From Deinandra increscens subsp. villosa (Eukaryota > Streptophyta > Magnoliopsida > Asterales > Asteraceae): a stretch of DNA of 64,000 nt. The stretch spans positions 102,750,772-102,814,771 of the forward strand of contig JBCNJP010000007.1 of assembly GCA_039602395.1 (NCBI GenBank), read 5' to 3'. This document shows, piece by piece, positions 54,894 to 64,000 of the stretch (the stretch's first letter is position 1; each line of letters starts with the position of its first letter). The position numbers and the translations under genes are program-made. The notes beneath the pieces are model-generated. The model was given only the letters and a program-made list of their open reading frames with translations, was not told the origin of the DNA and did no database searches.

Positions 54894-57756
54894 ATGGCCT
54901 CACTTGTTGAAAAATCATGTAGTGGTAGTAGTAGTAGTTCCAGTCATGTGTCACCTGCTATGATTGTGCAAGATAAAGGGAGTAGGAACAAGAGAAAATT
55001 TAGGGCTGATCCGCCACCTGTTACGGATCCAAATAAACCAATTTCTCAATTCCAAAACGAATGCTTGGGTTATGAATTCACTGCTGAAAGTATTGTGAGT
55101 CATGAGCACTCGAATGAGTGTGACATGTGTAGTTTCGGTTGTGAGAATACGAATCATGTTGATCTTGACCTAGGTCTCTCATGTTCGGTGGGACTAGGAT
55201 CAAATCCCTCAAATCATAATAGATCCGAGATAGAGCCGAGTGATGAGTTTCATGATGCTGATTGGAGTGATCTTACGGAATCTCAGCTAGAAGAACTTGT
55301 ATTAGCGAACTTGGACACGATTTTCAAAAGTGCGATCAAGAAAATAGTTTCGTTTGGTTACACACAAGAAGTTGCTACTAAGGCTGTTTTGAGATCGGGT
55401 CTTTGTTATGGATGTAAAGATGCTGTGACAGATATAGTCAACAATACTTTGGCTTTTCTTAGAAATGGTCAAGAAGTTGATTCGTTAAGGGAACATCACT
55501 TTGAAGATTTACAGCAAATGGAGAGATACATATTAGCTGAATTGGTCTGTGTGGTTCGTGAAGTCCGGCCTTTTTTTAGCACCGGGGATGCAATGTGGTG
55601 CTTGTTGGTTTCTGACATGAATGTATCACATGCTTGCACGATGGATAGTGAGGCATTAAGCGGTTTAGTTGGGGATGATACTTCAAATAGTTGTATCTCT
55701 GATCCGTTGGAAATGCGTCAAAAAAAGGAAGCCAATAGTACTACTATAAGTCCTCAAAATCCCAATAATCCCCCTTTAGAAGCACCTGTAACGGCCTTTA
55801 AGGCAGAAGTTCATCACCCCAAACCGAAATCTCCTTTTGTTCTAAATAAATTTTCGTCAGAAAAAGAAAACCATGATTCCATACATCGAACAGTTAGTAA
55901 GTCTTTCAGTCCCTCATCTCAAAATCATGAAGAAAAAGTTGCAAGTGGTAGAAAGATTATTGGAATTAATAAAAGAGAATCTATAATCAGGCAAAAGTCC
56001 GTTCATTTGGAGAAAAGCTACCGTACGTATGGTTCTAAAGGGGTTTTAAGATCAGGAAAACTCACTAACTTTGGTGGATTACTTTTAGATAAGAAACTAA
56101 AGTCTGTATCAGAATCTACTGGCATCAATCTTAAAAACCTCTCCTTGAAAGTAAGTAAGGGAGTGGGGTCCGGTTTGCCTCAGGACAATATAACTGAAAC
56201 TGCCAATAATAGCATTTCAGTGTTACCAAAACCTGATAACCCTCCTGCATTATTACCAGCGGAAACCGAATTATCTCTATCAGTCCCAGCAAAACAAAAT
56301 GTTGCTCCAATGCCTGATGTTTCTAACCCTAGCTTTTCAGCTGTACCGTGTGACAAGTCTTTTCGGCAGTGGGTCCCACATGCCACAAAAGATGAAATAG
56401 TTATGAAGCTGGTTCCGAGGGTGCACGAGCTGCAGAACCAGATGCAAGAGTGGACTGAATGGGCGAACCAGAAGGTGATGCAAGTGGCTCGCAGGCTGTG
56501 TAAAGATAAGGCGGAACTGAAAACACTTAGATTAGAGAAAGAAGAAGTTGAGAGGTTAAAAAAGGAAAAACAAACATTGGAAGATAATACAATGAAGAAA
56601 CTAACTGAAATGGAAAATGCTTTGTGTAAAGCTAGTGGACAGGTGGAACGCGCAAATTCTGCTGTTCGTAGGCTGAAACTTGAGAATTCTAGTTTGCGGC
56701 ATGAGATGGAGGCTGCAAATTTAAGGGCTGCTGAGTCAGCTGCCAGCTGTGAAGAGGTATCCAAGAGAGAGAAAAAGACATTGATGCAATTTCAATCATG
56801 GGAGAAGATAAAAACCTTGTTTCATGATGAGCTTTTAGCCGAGAGACGCAAGTTGACACAGATACAACAAGATCTGAAACTAGCTAAAGAACAGCAAGAA
56901 CAAGTTGAGGTATGTTGTATTTTAACTTTTAAGGTAGTGTTTTTGGTATGCTGAATTAATAGAAGGAATGGAATTGTCCATTCCATTGGAATGGGAAAAA
57001 CACATGTTTGTTTTGTCTGATAAAATGGAATGGATATGAAAAATCAGTTTAACTCACTCTAATTTATTCAATCTTTTTATGTAATTACTAAACTAGTTTT
57101 TTAAATAACTTGAAGGTTGTAATATATTTTATCGTATTTAATTTGTTTTGTTTGTACAAAATAAGCAGTGCTTGCAACTGTATTTTGTGCTGCAACAGTT
57201 CTGCATATTTTCTCACCAAAAAGACCTTTGACCGCAGTCCCGCTGGAAACAGGAAGTAAAGGCGAAAGAAGAACTGATTAGCCAAGCCACTTCATACAGG
57301 ATAGGACGGTTAGAGGCCGAATCTACAGCTAAATTACGGGAGGATTTAACAAGATTAAAAGCACAGAATAATCTTCAAAGATACAAAGAAGATATTAGAA
57401 ATTTTGAAAAGGAAATCTCAATGTTGAGTTCAAAAACCGACTCTTTAAAGATAGCCGCTCTAAAGGGATATGCTGGTAAACTAGCCGACGTCAAAGCTCC
57501 ACCTTTCCAACATGAATCTGAACCACCTTTTATCTCCAAAATGGTCGATGATTATCATGGAAGCGGAGGTGTGAAGCGGGAACGTGAGTGTGTTATGTGT
57601 TTAACGGAGGAAATGTGTGTGGTTTTTCTTCCGTGTGCACATCAAGTTGTGTGTAAAACGTGCAACGAGATTCATGAAAAGCAAGGAATGAAGGACTGCC
57701 CTTCTTGCAGAGGGCTGATTCAGAGGCGTATTTGTGTACGCTATGCTCGTTCTTGA
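54894..57756 (+). CDS. RING-type E3 ubiquitin ligase, RF298/MIP1-like
   Basis: Two coding exons, 54894-56909 and 57238-57756, join in phase 0 to give 844 aa. The start MASLVEKSCSGSSSS follows an intron acceptor directly; the frame extends four codons upstream only into intron. A Ser-rich and basic N-terminus (RNKRKFRADPPP) leads to the family domain WSDLTESQLEELVLANLDTI, FGYTQEVATKAVLRSGL and DAMWCLLVSDMNVSHAC (residues about 125-260). A long low-complexity part follows, then a coiled coil (about 500-750; LRLEKEEVERLKKEKQTLED). The C-terminal RING reads CVMCLTEEMCVVFLPCAHQV, then VCKTC and CPSC, a complete C3HC4 set. This layout matches plant RF4/RF298 proteins, also called MIP1. Substrates are not known. 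It should transfer ubiquitin with an E2 partner. Confidence 0.92.
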
Positions 57757-58877
57757 ACAGGGATTCGGTTTTTGTCTTGTTGGCAAGATTGTCTTGTTTT
57801 TGTTTGTTTGTGTTGGGTTTGCAAGTGCCGTGCTTATGAATGCTTGGGATGTTTGAGCTTTGTTATTATGATTGCTTAAAACCAGTGTGTATTTAACGGG
57901 TTTTATGTAATAAAGACATGGGGTAGGGTTTTCGTTTATGGTTTTCATTGTTAGTATTGACGAGGTCTGTCATATGACTTCTATCTTAGATGGTTAACCG
58001 TTAACAAGATCGTTTTCAATGTTTGACCTAAACCATGTGATAGGAACCTATTATCCCTGCAAAGTCATCCTTGATGCAAAATCTTTAAGTAGAAATCATG
58101 TGCAAAATCTTACGTAGGCTTATTTCATTGTACATTTGTTTAAATGGTCACGATCTTTTTTTTTTTATATAGTTATTTTCGGTTTGTGTCCCTAAAGTTT
58201 GTTCACTTCTAACTATATGATTACGAGATCTCAATTATTATCAATTGTTTTTTCAAGGTTTTTAATTTATAACGATTTGACTCTTTTTAACTGAAGTTAT
58301 TAGATTTTAGAGTTAATTGTCATTTTCGTCCCTGAGGTTTGTAAGGTTAAGCCATTTCAGTACAAAAAAAGTTTTTTTCTCCTCAGCTTCCCTCACGTTT
58401 GTATTTTCTGCCATTTTAGTCCATATCACTAACTGTTGTTAAAAACTAACTGAAAACCAGGGCATTTTCGTAAAATCATATTATCTAATTTTTTTCTTTT
58501 AAAGACTTTTATCACAAAAAAAAAACCCTACATTGCATACGTCGCACACGATCATCGCAAATTCTACGCTCCAGAACTTCGACCCTTAACCTATCATCCA
58601 TCACAAATCACTTCTGAGCTCACTTCTGATCATCGCAAATCAAAGTAGAAGGCTACTCGTAGCTTCTCAAATCAAATCCTTTGAAATCCGGTAAAGCTAC
58701 TCGTATGATTCCATTATTTCCTACAAGTAAAAATTTAGGGTTTATAGTATTTGGTGGAAGTTTTTTTTATTTGCTAATGAATATATTATTATGATCCAGA
58801 AACCATAATATAGTTAGCGTAGCCTACATCTGTAATTTCGAGAAAAAACCGGAAGGTGTGTACTACTGAAATTGTAA
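57757..58877. other. 3' flank of the RING gene and intergenic DNA
   Basis: TTTTATGTAATAAAGAC at 57901-57917 contains AATAAA about 150 bp after the stop and is a probable polyadenylation signal. Beyond about 58000 there is no supported gene. Confidence 0.5.
58312..58500. mobile_element. Single MULE-like terminal repeat
   Basis: AGAGTTAATTGTCATTTTCG and CCCTGAGGTTTGTAAGG recall the terminus of the MULE at 20850 and are followed by GTCCATATCACTAACTGTTG-type sequence. No inverted partner was found within reach, so it is a truncated end. Confidence 0.4.
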
Positions 58878-59257
58878 GGAAAATTGGAATTAAATAATCC
58901 AAGTTATTGGGTATTGGCGGATAATAATCCGAGTTCCAATATTGGCCTACAATAACCCAATTATTTGGGTCTTGGAATTCATTGGGCCGTCGTTAATTTT
59001 TCACTAACTCCGCTAGTACTTGCTGACGTGGCAGGTGATGTGGCATCATTTTTGCTGACGTGGCAGGTGATGTGGCATCATACTTGCTGACGTGGCATGT
59101 GCCACGTCAGCACACAACTAACGGTGTTAGTGAAAAATTAATGGCGGCCCAATGAATTCCAAGACCCAAATAATTGGGATTATTGTAGGCCAATATTGGA
59201 ACTCGGATTATTATCCGCCAATACCCAATAACTTGGATTATTTAATTCCAATTTTCC
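58878..59257. mobile_element. 380-bp Mutator-type fold-back MITE
   Basis: Arms of about 145 bp are almost perfect inverted copies; each starts GGAAAATTGGAATTAAATAA. The 9-bp target duplication AAATTGTAA is perfect (58869-58877 and 59258-59266). The centre holds three TGACGTGGCA motifs at 32-bp spacing (59024, 59056, 59088) and an inverted fourth (59100-59109). No coding capacity. Confidence 0.93.
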
Positions 59258-59784
59258 AAATTGTAATGATGGTTGTTTAAATCTCTTTTCGAATATTTTT
59301 TAAATCTCTTTTGGAATTACATGCTCTTGATCTTTTGATGATATATCACCATTTGTTTTGAATTACATGTTCTGATATGAGGTATGAATTAGTGAATTAC
59401 TAAATTGATATATCTCTCCTCTTTGTTTGAGTTTTGGAAATTCACGTCAGTAGCTTTAGAATTAGAGATGCACATTTTACCCACGAAAGTGGGTACCCGC
59501 GGGTACCCGACCGATTGGGGCGGGTATTACCCGTATTAACGGGTAATGGGGCGGGGACGGGTGTTATATTTCAAACCCGAAGCGGGCATGGGTCGGGTAC
59601 GGGTATGACACTACCCGCCAGGGGCGGACTAGAAATATTTGTAAGGGGTAGCATAATTTTTTTTTTGAAAAGTTCGGGACAACGTCCCCGAAATTTTTTA
59701 TTGTCAGTAAATTACTTAATGAAGTAAACACAAACTATTTTCTTGATATATAGTTATTATTCTAAAGATTGAACAAAATTGTAT

Positions 59785-59862
59785 GTTTGGCTTAGTGGTT
59801 AGTACATTGAGATTGAACTCTGCAAGTGTTACAACTGTGTGACCCAAGTTCGAGTCTTTGTT
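59785..59862 (+). other. tRNA-like segment with A and B boxes
   Basis: TGGCTTAGTGGTTAGTACATTG is a good A box, and AAGTTCGAGTC, about 45 bp later, is a good B box. No complete cloverleaf or acceptor stem is evident, so it is tRNA-derived rather than a working tRNA gene. Confidence 0.5.
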
Positions 59863-59918
59863 AATCCCGTTTTTTAAATTTTTAAACAGAAAAAATAGTA
59901 AAAAGTTTAAAAATATTA

Positions 59919-59986
59919 ATCCCAGGATTCGAACCTGGGACCTCCGCTTCACATAGTAAGCGCTTACCAATGCTCTCACATAAATA
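59919..59986 (-). other. Second tRNA-like segment, opposite strand
   Basis: On the minus strand GAGAGCATTGGTAAGCGC resembles an A box and CCAGGTTCGAATCCTGGGA a B box with a perfect T-stem. The acceptor stem is not convincing. It is tRNA-derived or a pseudogene. Confidence 0.5.
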
Positions 59987-60152
59987 TTTGTTAAATATAT
60001 TGAATTAAAGGTATTTAAGGGGTATCACACATTGATAAAAAGCCTAAAATTTTAAATTTTTTTCACTTTGCGTATGAGTTTAAGGGGTAGCCCGTGCTAC
60101 CCGTGGACCTTAAAGAGGTCCGCCCCTGCTACCCGCCCCGTTTAAAACCCGA

Positions 60153-60194
<42 letters not shown>
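60153..60194. repeat. (AT)n(GT)n microsatellite
   Basis: About 10 AT units followed by about 11 GT units, inside the outer hAT element. Confidence 0.95.
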
Positions 60195-60910
60195 CATTAT
60201 TATACAATTATACATGTCTCTTAATAGAAAATAAATAAAATCCCTTATATTTAACGTAACCGTGGAGTCAGGAATCAAAGTCTAAAAGCAATATTGAAAG
60301 TTGAAATAATAATAAACATTAGTAAATGGGCCAAATGTCTGTTCATCTTCGCCTCGGCCTTTGATCTTTTCTCAAACCACATGTCTAAGGAGTATAGGCA
60401 AGACCTAACTATACAAATTCATTCTTCATTCTTGATCTTCCACTGCCTATATTTTAAGAATCAAGACTCAAGATTCAAGAGTAGACTCATGGTCAATCCG
60501 GTTAGTGTCTTTCTTTGATTTAATCTTTCATATATATGTTTGTTGAGGTTTCTCCTTAGTTTTATGTTCTATTTTTAAGAGGTTTAAATTGTGATGGTCT
60601 GCAAAATAGCAAAAGCTTTCATATATATGTGTTTAATCTTTAAAGTTTTCTTTTATAGAAGTTTGATTTGTGATTTAATCTTTCGTGATGGTCTGCAAAA
60701 CATCAAAAGTTTCCCATATTCTTTTTCAATTTTTTTACTTAAACGGGTACCCATCGGGTTCCCCGTACCCGGTGGGTTTTCTTTTAGCCGTACCCGTTGG
60801 GTATTAGGCGGGTTTGGGGCGGGGATGGGTATGGAGATTTAATTCGGGTACGGGTACGGATATTATTGTCCCCGCTATTACCCGTCCCCGTGTGCATCTC
60901 TATTTAGAAT

Positions 60911-62430
60911 AGTTAGCTACTTAGTTTTGACTTATTTGATCAGTAGCTTCATCTCCTCTATCTTCATCTCCTCTATGTATGTTTTGAGTTTTAGAATTGT
61001 AACAAAGTTTGTTATTCATATTGTTACAATCTTTGCAAATGAGTTATGGTATATCAGTAGCTTTAGAATTGTTACAAAGTTTGAATCATAGTTATGGTAC
61101 ATGTTAACTATACTTCCTTAAATTTGAAATCCATTTCGACTTACGGTACATCGCACCATATTATATGGTACACCGTACCGAAGCGAACCGAAATGAGCAT
61201 ATCCTCTTTCGTACCGAATTTTAGAGACCTAGCGAATTGCGAACCCGTATCACGTTTTCGTATCGAAACCTGATCAAAACCGTGCTCTGAATTTCCTTCA
61301 AACCAAATAATTGCTTTCTATTATATTTTGTGATGGCATTCGAGAGTTTTGAGCTAGCTGTGATAGTTTTGGTTGTTCATCATCAACCAAACTGATTTTT
61401 CTCCAACACAATTTAGCAAACTTTTATGTGTGGATGCACAAAATATCAAACTTAGCTGATTGGAATAAAAGTTACAACCATGAATTAGTCTTCGACATGC
61501 CCATATTTGTACCCTATGATGCCCGGGAACGGGTACGGGAACGGGAAACGGGTACTGGTACGGGAACAGGAAACGGCAAAACTCAAAAATTCAAGAAACA
61601 GGGACGGCATGGGTACGGCAATAAATACATATAAAAAATAAATATATATTACAGATAATGTAACAAAAACCCCAGAAAAAGAACTCGACGGAACTTGTTA
61701 AGAATATAAATTCTTGCAATTCCTATCCTCATTCACTTTATCATTTGGGTACACAATTCATTATAGATTTATAGGTCACGTATTCGGTACAAAAGGAGGT
61801 AGGTTCATTTTAGTACAAATCGGTACGTATATCAAAATTCGAAATTCGTTTACCCATACAAAACTAATTTTAACGACCAAATGTAAACTAGTAAAGATAG
61901 AGGGGGTTAAATGTTAAAATACCCAAACTAATTTTACAATTTTAATGTTAAAGTTTACAAGTTTAGTGATAAAATGTAAGTTAGTGAAAGATAGAGGGGT
62001 TAAATTGTAAAATACATAAACTTAAATAAAACCTAAAAACCAAAACAAAAAGATACGCCGCCTGGTTCTTCTTCCTCCTCCTTCCTTCTTTGTTCTTCTT
62101 CCTCAGATTTCCGGCGAAAATGGCAACACTTAGCCGCCAATTCGTTGTACCATACAAGTATGGAACGGATCAATTAGCTAATTAGAACAAAGAACCCACG
62201 GAAGCGGAACGGAAACGACGAAATCGACGGATGCGGGACGTCCCCAAGATCAACCCCCGTCTCCGGCGAACCGGAAGCGGAAGGGAAACGTTTCCAGCCG
62301 TTTCCGTCGCCGTTTCCGTCCCCTGGACGATTCCGAAGCGTGATACGGCGATTCTCAGCCGTTTCCGTGCTTCAGAGTTTGTACCCCAATATCAGTTCAT
62401 GTTTTTCTTTGAGGTTTGCTAAATGATAAT
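60911..62430. other. Intergenic with GC-rich repeat debris
   Basis: Blocks of ACGGGTACGGGAACGGGAAAC (61525-61615; core ACGGGAACGGGAAAC) and CGTTTCCGTC...GCCGTTTCCGT (62280-62370) are repeated in both senses and look like ends of another hAT-type element. The frames at 61428 and 62231 arise from these repeats and are not accepted. Confidence 0.4.
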
Positions 62431-62500
62431 AACAAGATGGATACTACCCGCGCGTTGCGACGGGTAGTTTATTTTCTAACATGTATCAAATTAAGTAACA
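62431..62500. mobile_element. Helitron-like hairpin, terminus uncertain
   Basis: TACTACCCGCGCGTTGCGACGGGTAGT contains the ACCCG/CGGGT hairpin typical of plant Helitron ends (key parts CCCGCGCGTTGCGACGGG). Reading left on the minus strand the end would be CTTG-T, not CTAG-T; reading right it would be CTAA-C. Neither is canonical, so this is only a candidate. Confidence 0.3.
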
Positions 62501-63154
62501 TAAGGACCATTCAATATGAGATAGTCACTTTTAAAACTGAAAAACAACCTTAATTAACCAAATGTTTGTAGAAAACATCAACCAATTGATGGATGCAACA
62601 TAAAGTGAAATTACCTAAACTAAATATAACTCAAATGAAAAACTGAAAGGAATCTGAACGTTGCAAAAACAGCAACAAATTAAAGGAATAATATAAGAAT
62701 GAAATCAAAAAATGGAAGACAATGCCGATAGAATCGATACCGAAAGACAAAAATAGAGGATGATGAAGAACTCTTACCTGGCGATGACTGAGAGCAGCAG
62801 CAAACCATCAATGCTAAGAACTGTGATCAAATTCCCATAAGCCGGAGGATGTAGTAATGACTTTGTTCTTTGCATCTTAGTGAGCATACTTCAAATCACA
62901 ACCACATCATAAAACAAAAGTAAGCAATTAACAAAAGTAAGCAAACAACAACGTAAGCTCAACATTACGCTTAAATAAGCCGAAAATAATACGCAAAATA
63001 CTTTCTTAAATGCTTTGTAAACAGCAACCCTTAGAAATTATATACTAAAAATTAAAAATCCATTAGTATACCTGTACAAAGAAATTTTACTGAGTTTACT
63101 ATGCATATGGAATGTAAAGAACCTTTCTAACTTTTTTCATGTAGAAATAATATG
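62501..63154. other. Intergenic, nothing recognised
   Basis: No supported frame. TACCTGGCGATGACTGAGAGC near 62776 looks slightly gene-like on the minus strand, but no domain can be read. Confidence 0.35.
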
Positions 63155-63851
63155 TTTAGACATTGCTGCAACTGTTTTTAATTTTTGACCTGTTTGGTAA
63201 AAATTTTACAAATTCATCTACCTTTCGAAGTCTATAATTTCTACCTTCATCAGTGAATGTAAAAAAGAAGTAAAAACAAAACAATAAACAATACGAAATA
63301 TCCATTACTTTTGCTATTGTTAAAAGTTTTCCTATAACATATTTTAAAAATTATTGTTTTATTAACTTTTAATTTAGAAATGATTTCTTCAAAAGATAAA
63401 CTCAAGCAATATATAATTTATTTCTGAGAATATCATTTTCTCTAAAAAAGAATATGAGCTCCTTATGGTTCTAATGAAAAGTGATAAATACAAATTTATG
63501 ACAAAAGGAATTGTCAAAAGATGAAAGTGAGCAGTACGATGTTATATACCTCCTTCGAATCAAATCAGAAAAATGCATCACCATCCTTACTTTGTTCATG
63601 ATCGAATCAGAGGCTCGATATGGGGGTGATAACGACGATTCGCATTCCACGGCTCCATAATCTGCAAATATCTTTTTGTCAGTAGAGTGTTGTAATTTAT
63701 GTTTTTCATATCATTGCCTATCATATTCATTTAGAGCATTCATTTTAGACATTGCTGCAACAATTTTTTATTTTTGACCCGTTTGGTAAAAACTTAACAA
63801 ATTCATCTACCTTTTGAAGTCTATAATTTCTACCTTCGTCGTGAATGTAAA
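63155..63851. repeat. 108-bp direct repeat, two copies 590 bp apart
   Basis: TTTAGACATTGCTGCAAC...CCGTTTGGTAAAAA...AAATTCATCTACCTTT...AGTCTATAATTTCTACCTTC...GTGAATGTAAAA occurs at about 63155-63262 and 63744-63851 with about 10% difference. The DNA between and after it has no supported gene. Confidence 0.8.
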
Positions 63852-64000
63852 ACTCCCAATCCTCCTCCAAATCCTCCCTTTAAAACTCCAAATCAGAAAT
63901 CCATTTAATTGAAGCTAATACATTTTTTTGTCAACTAATGTAAGTAATGTAAAAAAGAGAGCGTGTAAATGTTGCTTACATCGAACTGTCTTCAAATTCC

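Larger units (their letters stand above)
59619..60128. mobile_element. hAT element nested in another hAT, 510 bp
   Basis: Ends CAGGGGCGGACTAG and, inverted, CAGGGGCGGACCTC. The 8-bp target duplication CTACCCGC is perfect (59611-59618 and 60129-60136). The subterminal GGGGTAGC motif occurs at both ends. It carries two tRNA-like segments in opposite orientation and no transposase. Confidence 0.93.
59463..60902. mobile_element. hAT element with GGGTACCCG-rich ends, 1,440 bp
   Basis: The ends TAGAGATGCACA and, inverted, TAGAGATGCACA match perfectly over 12 bp. The 8-bp target duplication TTTAGAAT is perfect (59455-59462 and 60903-60910). Subterminal regions are dense in GGGTACGGGTA-type motifs on both sides. 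No transposase remains. A second hAT element lies inside it. Confidence 0.92.

Noticed and set aside
57088..57285. Minus frame in the RING-gene intron
   Set aside because: Intronic, compositional, and crosses the acceptor site.
59919..59986. A working tRNA gene
   Set aside because: The T-arm is good, but no convincing acceptor stem or anticodon arm could be drawn by eye.
1..64000. CRISPR arrays, bacterial operons, rRNA genes or riboswitches
   Set aside because: No evenly spaced short repeats with unique spacers, no rRNA-like sequence and no prokaryotic gene layout were seen; the window is plant nuclear DNA.

Overview
This window is nuclear DNA from a flowering plant, most likely a eudicot. 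The host genes have many short GT-AG introns and match plant families: FPF1-like proteins, the PP2A B'' subunit TON2/FASS, and an RF298/MIP1-type RING protein. About half of the 64 kb is transposable elements of plant type. The family cannot be fixed from sequence alone; an asterid such as Asteraceae is only an impression.

Layout. 0-9.7 kb: AT-rich DNA with an 81-bp CACTA miniature element, tandem repeats, an intact FPF1-like gene (2963-3286, minus) with a 375-bp Helitron just upstream of its promoter, a fold-back MITE, a second small Helitron, relics of a Copia element and a 686-bp hAT element. 10.25-18.27 kb: a full-length Copia element on the minus strand (TSD GATCC) with an intact 1.36-1.37 kaa polyprotein; its left LTR is split by a 1,383-bp solo LTR. 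18.3-22.2 kb: degenerate repeats, then a 1,300-bp MULE with a perfect 9-bp TSD and GC-rich cargo. 22.9-25.9 kb: a second FPF1-like gene (23177-23503, minus) whose upstream region is cut by a fold-back MITE that is itself split by a 1.93-kb gag-only LTR element (TR-GAG type).

27.76-38.68 kb: a 10.9-kb Ty3/gypsy element of Tat type with 748-bp LTRs. Its gag-pol is on the minus strand and broken by one frameshift. It also carries a spliced antisense gene on the plus strand with its own TATA box. 39.08-42.06 kb: the TON2/FASS gene, 12 coding exons, 473 aa, fully in frame. 42.4-45.2 kb: a Tourist-like MITE, a weak hAT relic and a LINE relic. 47.30-52.19 kb: a Tork-like Copia element with two apparently identical 279-bp LTRs and an intact 1,347-aa polyprotein, so a very recent insertion. 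It sits inside a low-complexity region that ends at a Helitron-like 3' terminus (53804). 54.4-57.8 kb: an RF298-like RING E3 ligase gene (844 aa, two coding exons plus a likely 5'UTR intron). 58.9-60.9 kb: a Mutator fold-back MITE, and a hAT element nested in another hAT element, each with perfect TSDs. The last 3 kb hold no gene I can support.

The host genes do not form a pathway. The window is best read as four ordinary genes in a highly active transposon landscape, with many insertions datable relative to each other by nesting and target-site duplications. The most unusual parts are the antisense spliced gene inside the Tat element, the gag-only retroelement, and the two FPF1 paralogues whose promoters were each hit by a different transposon at nearly the same distance.
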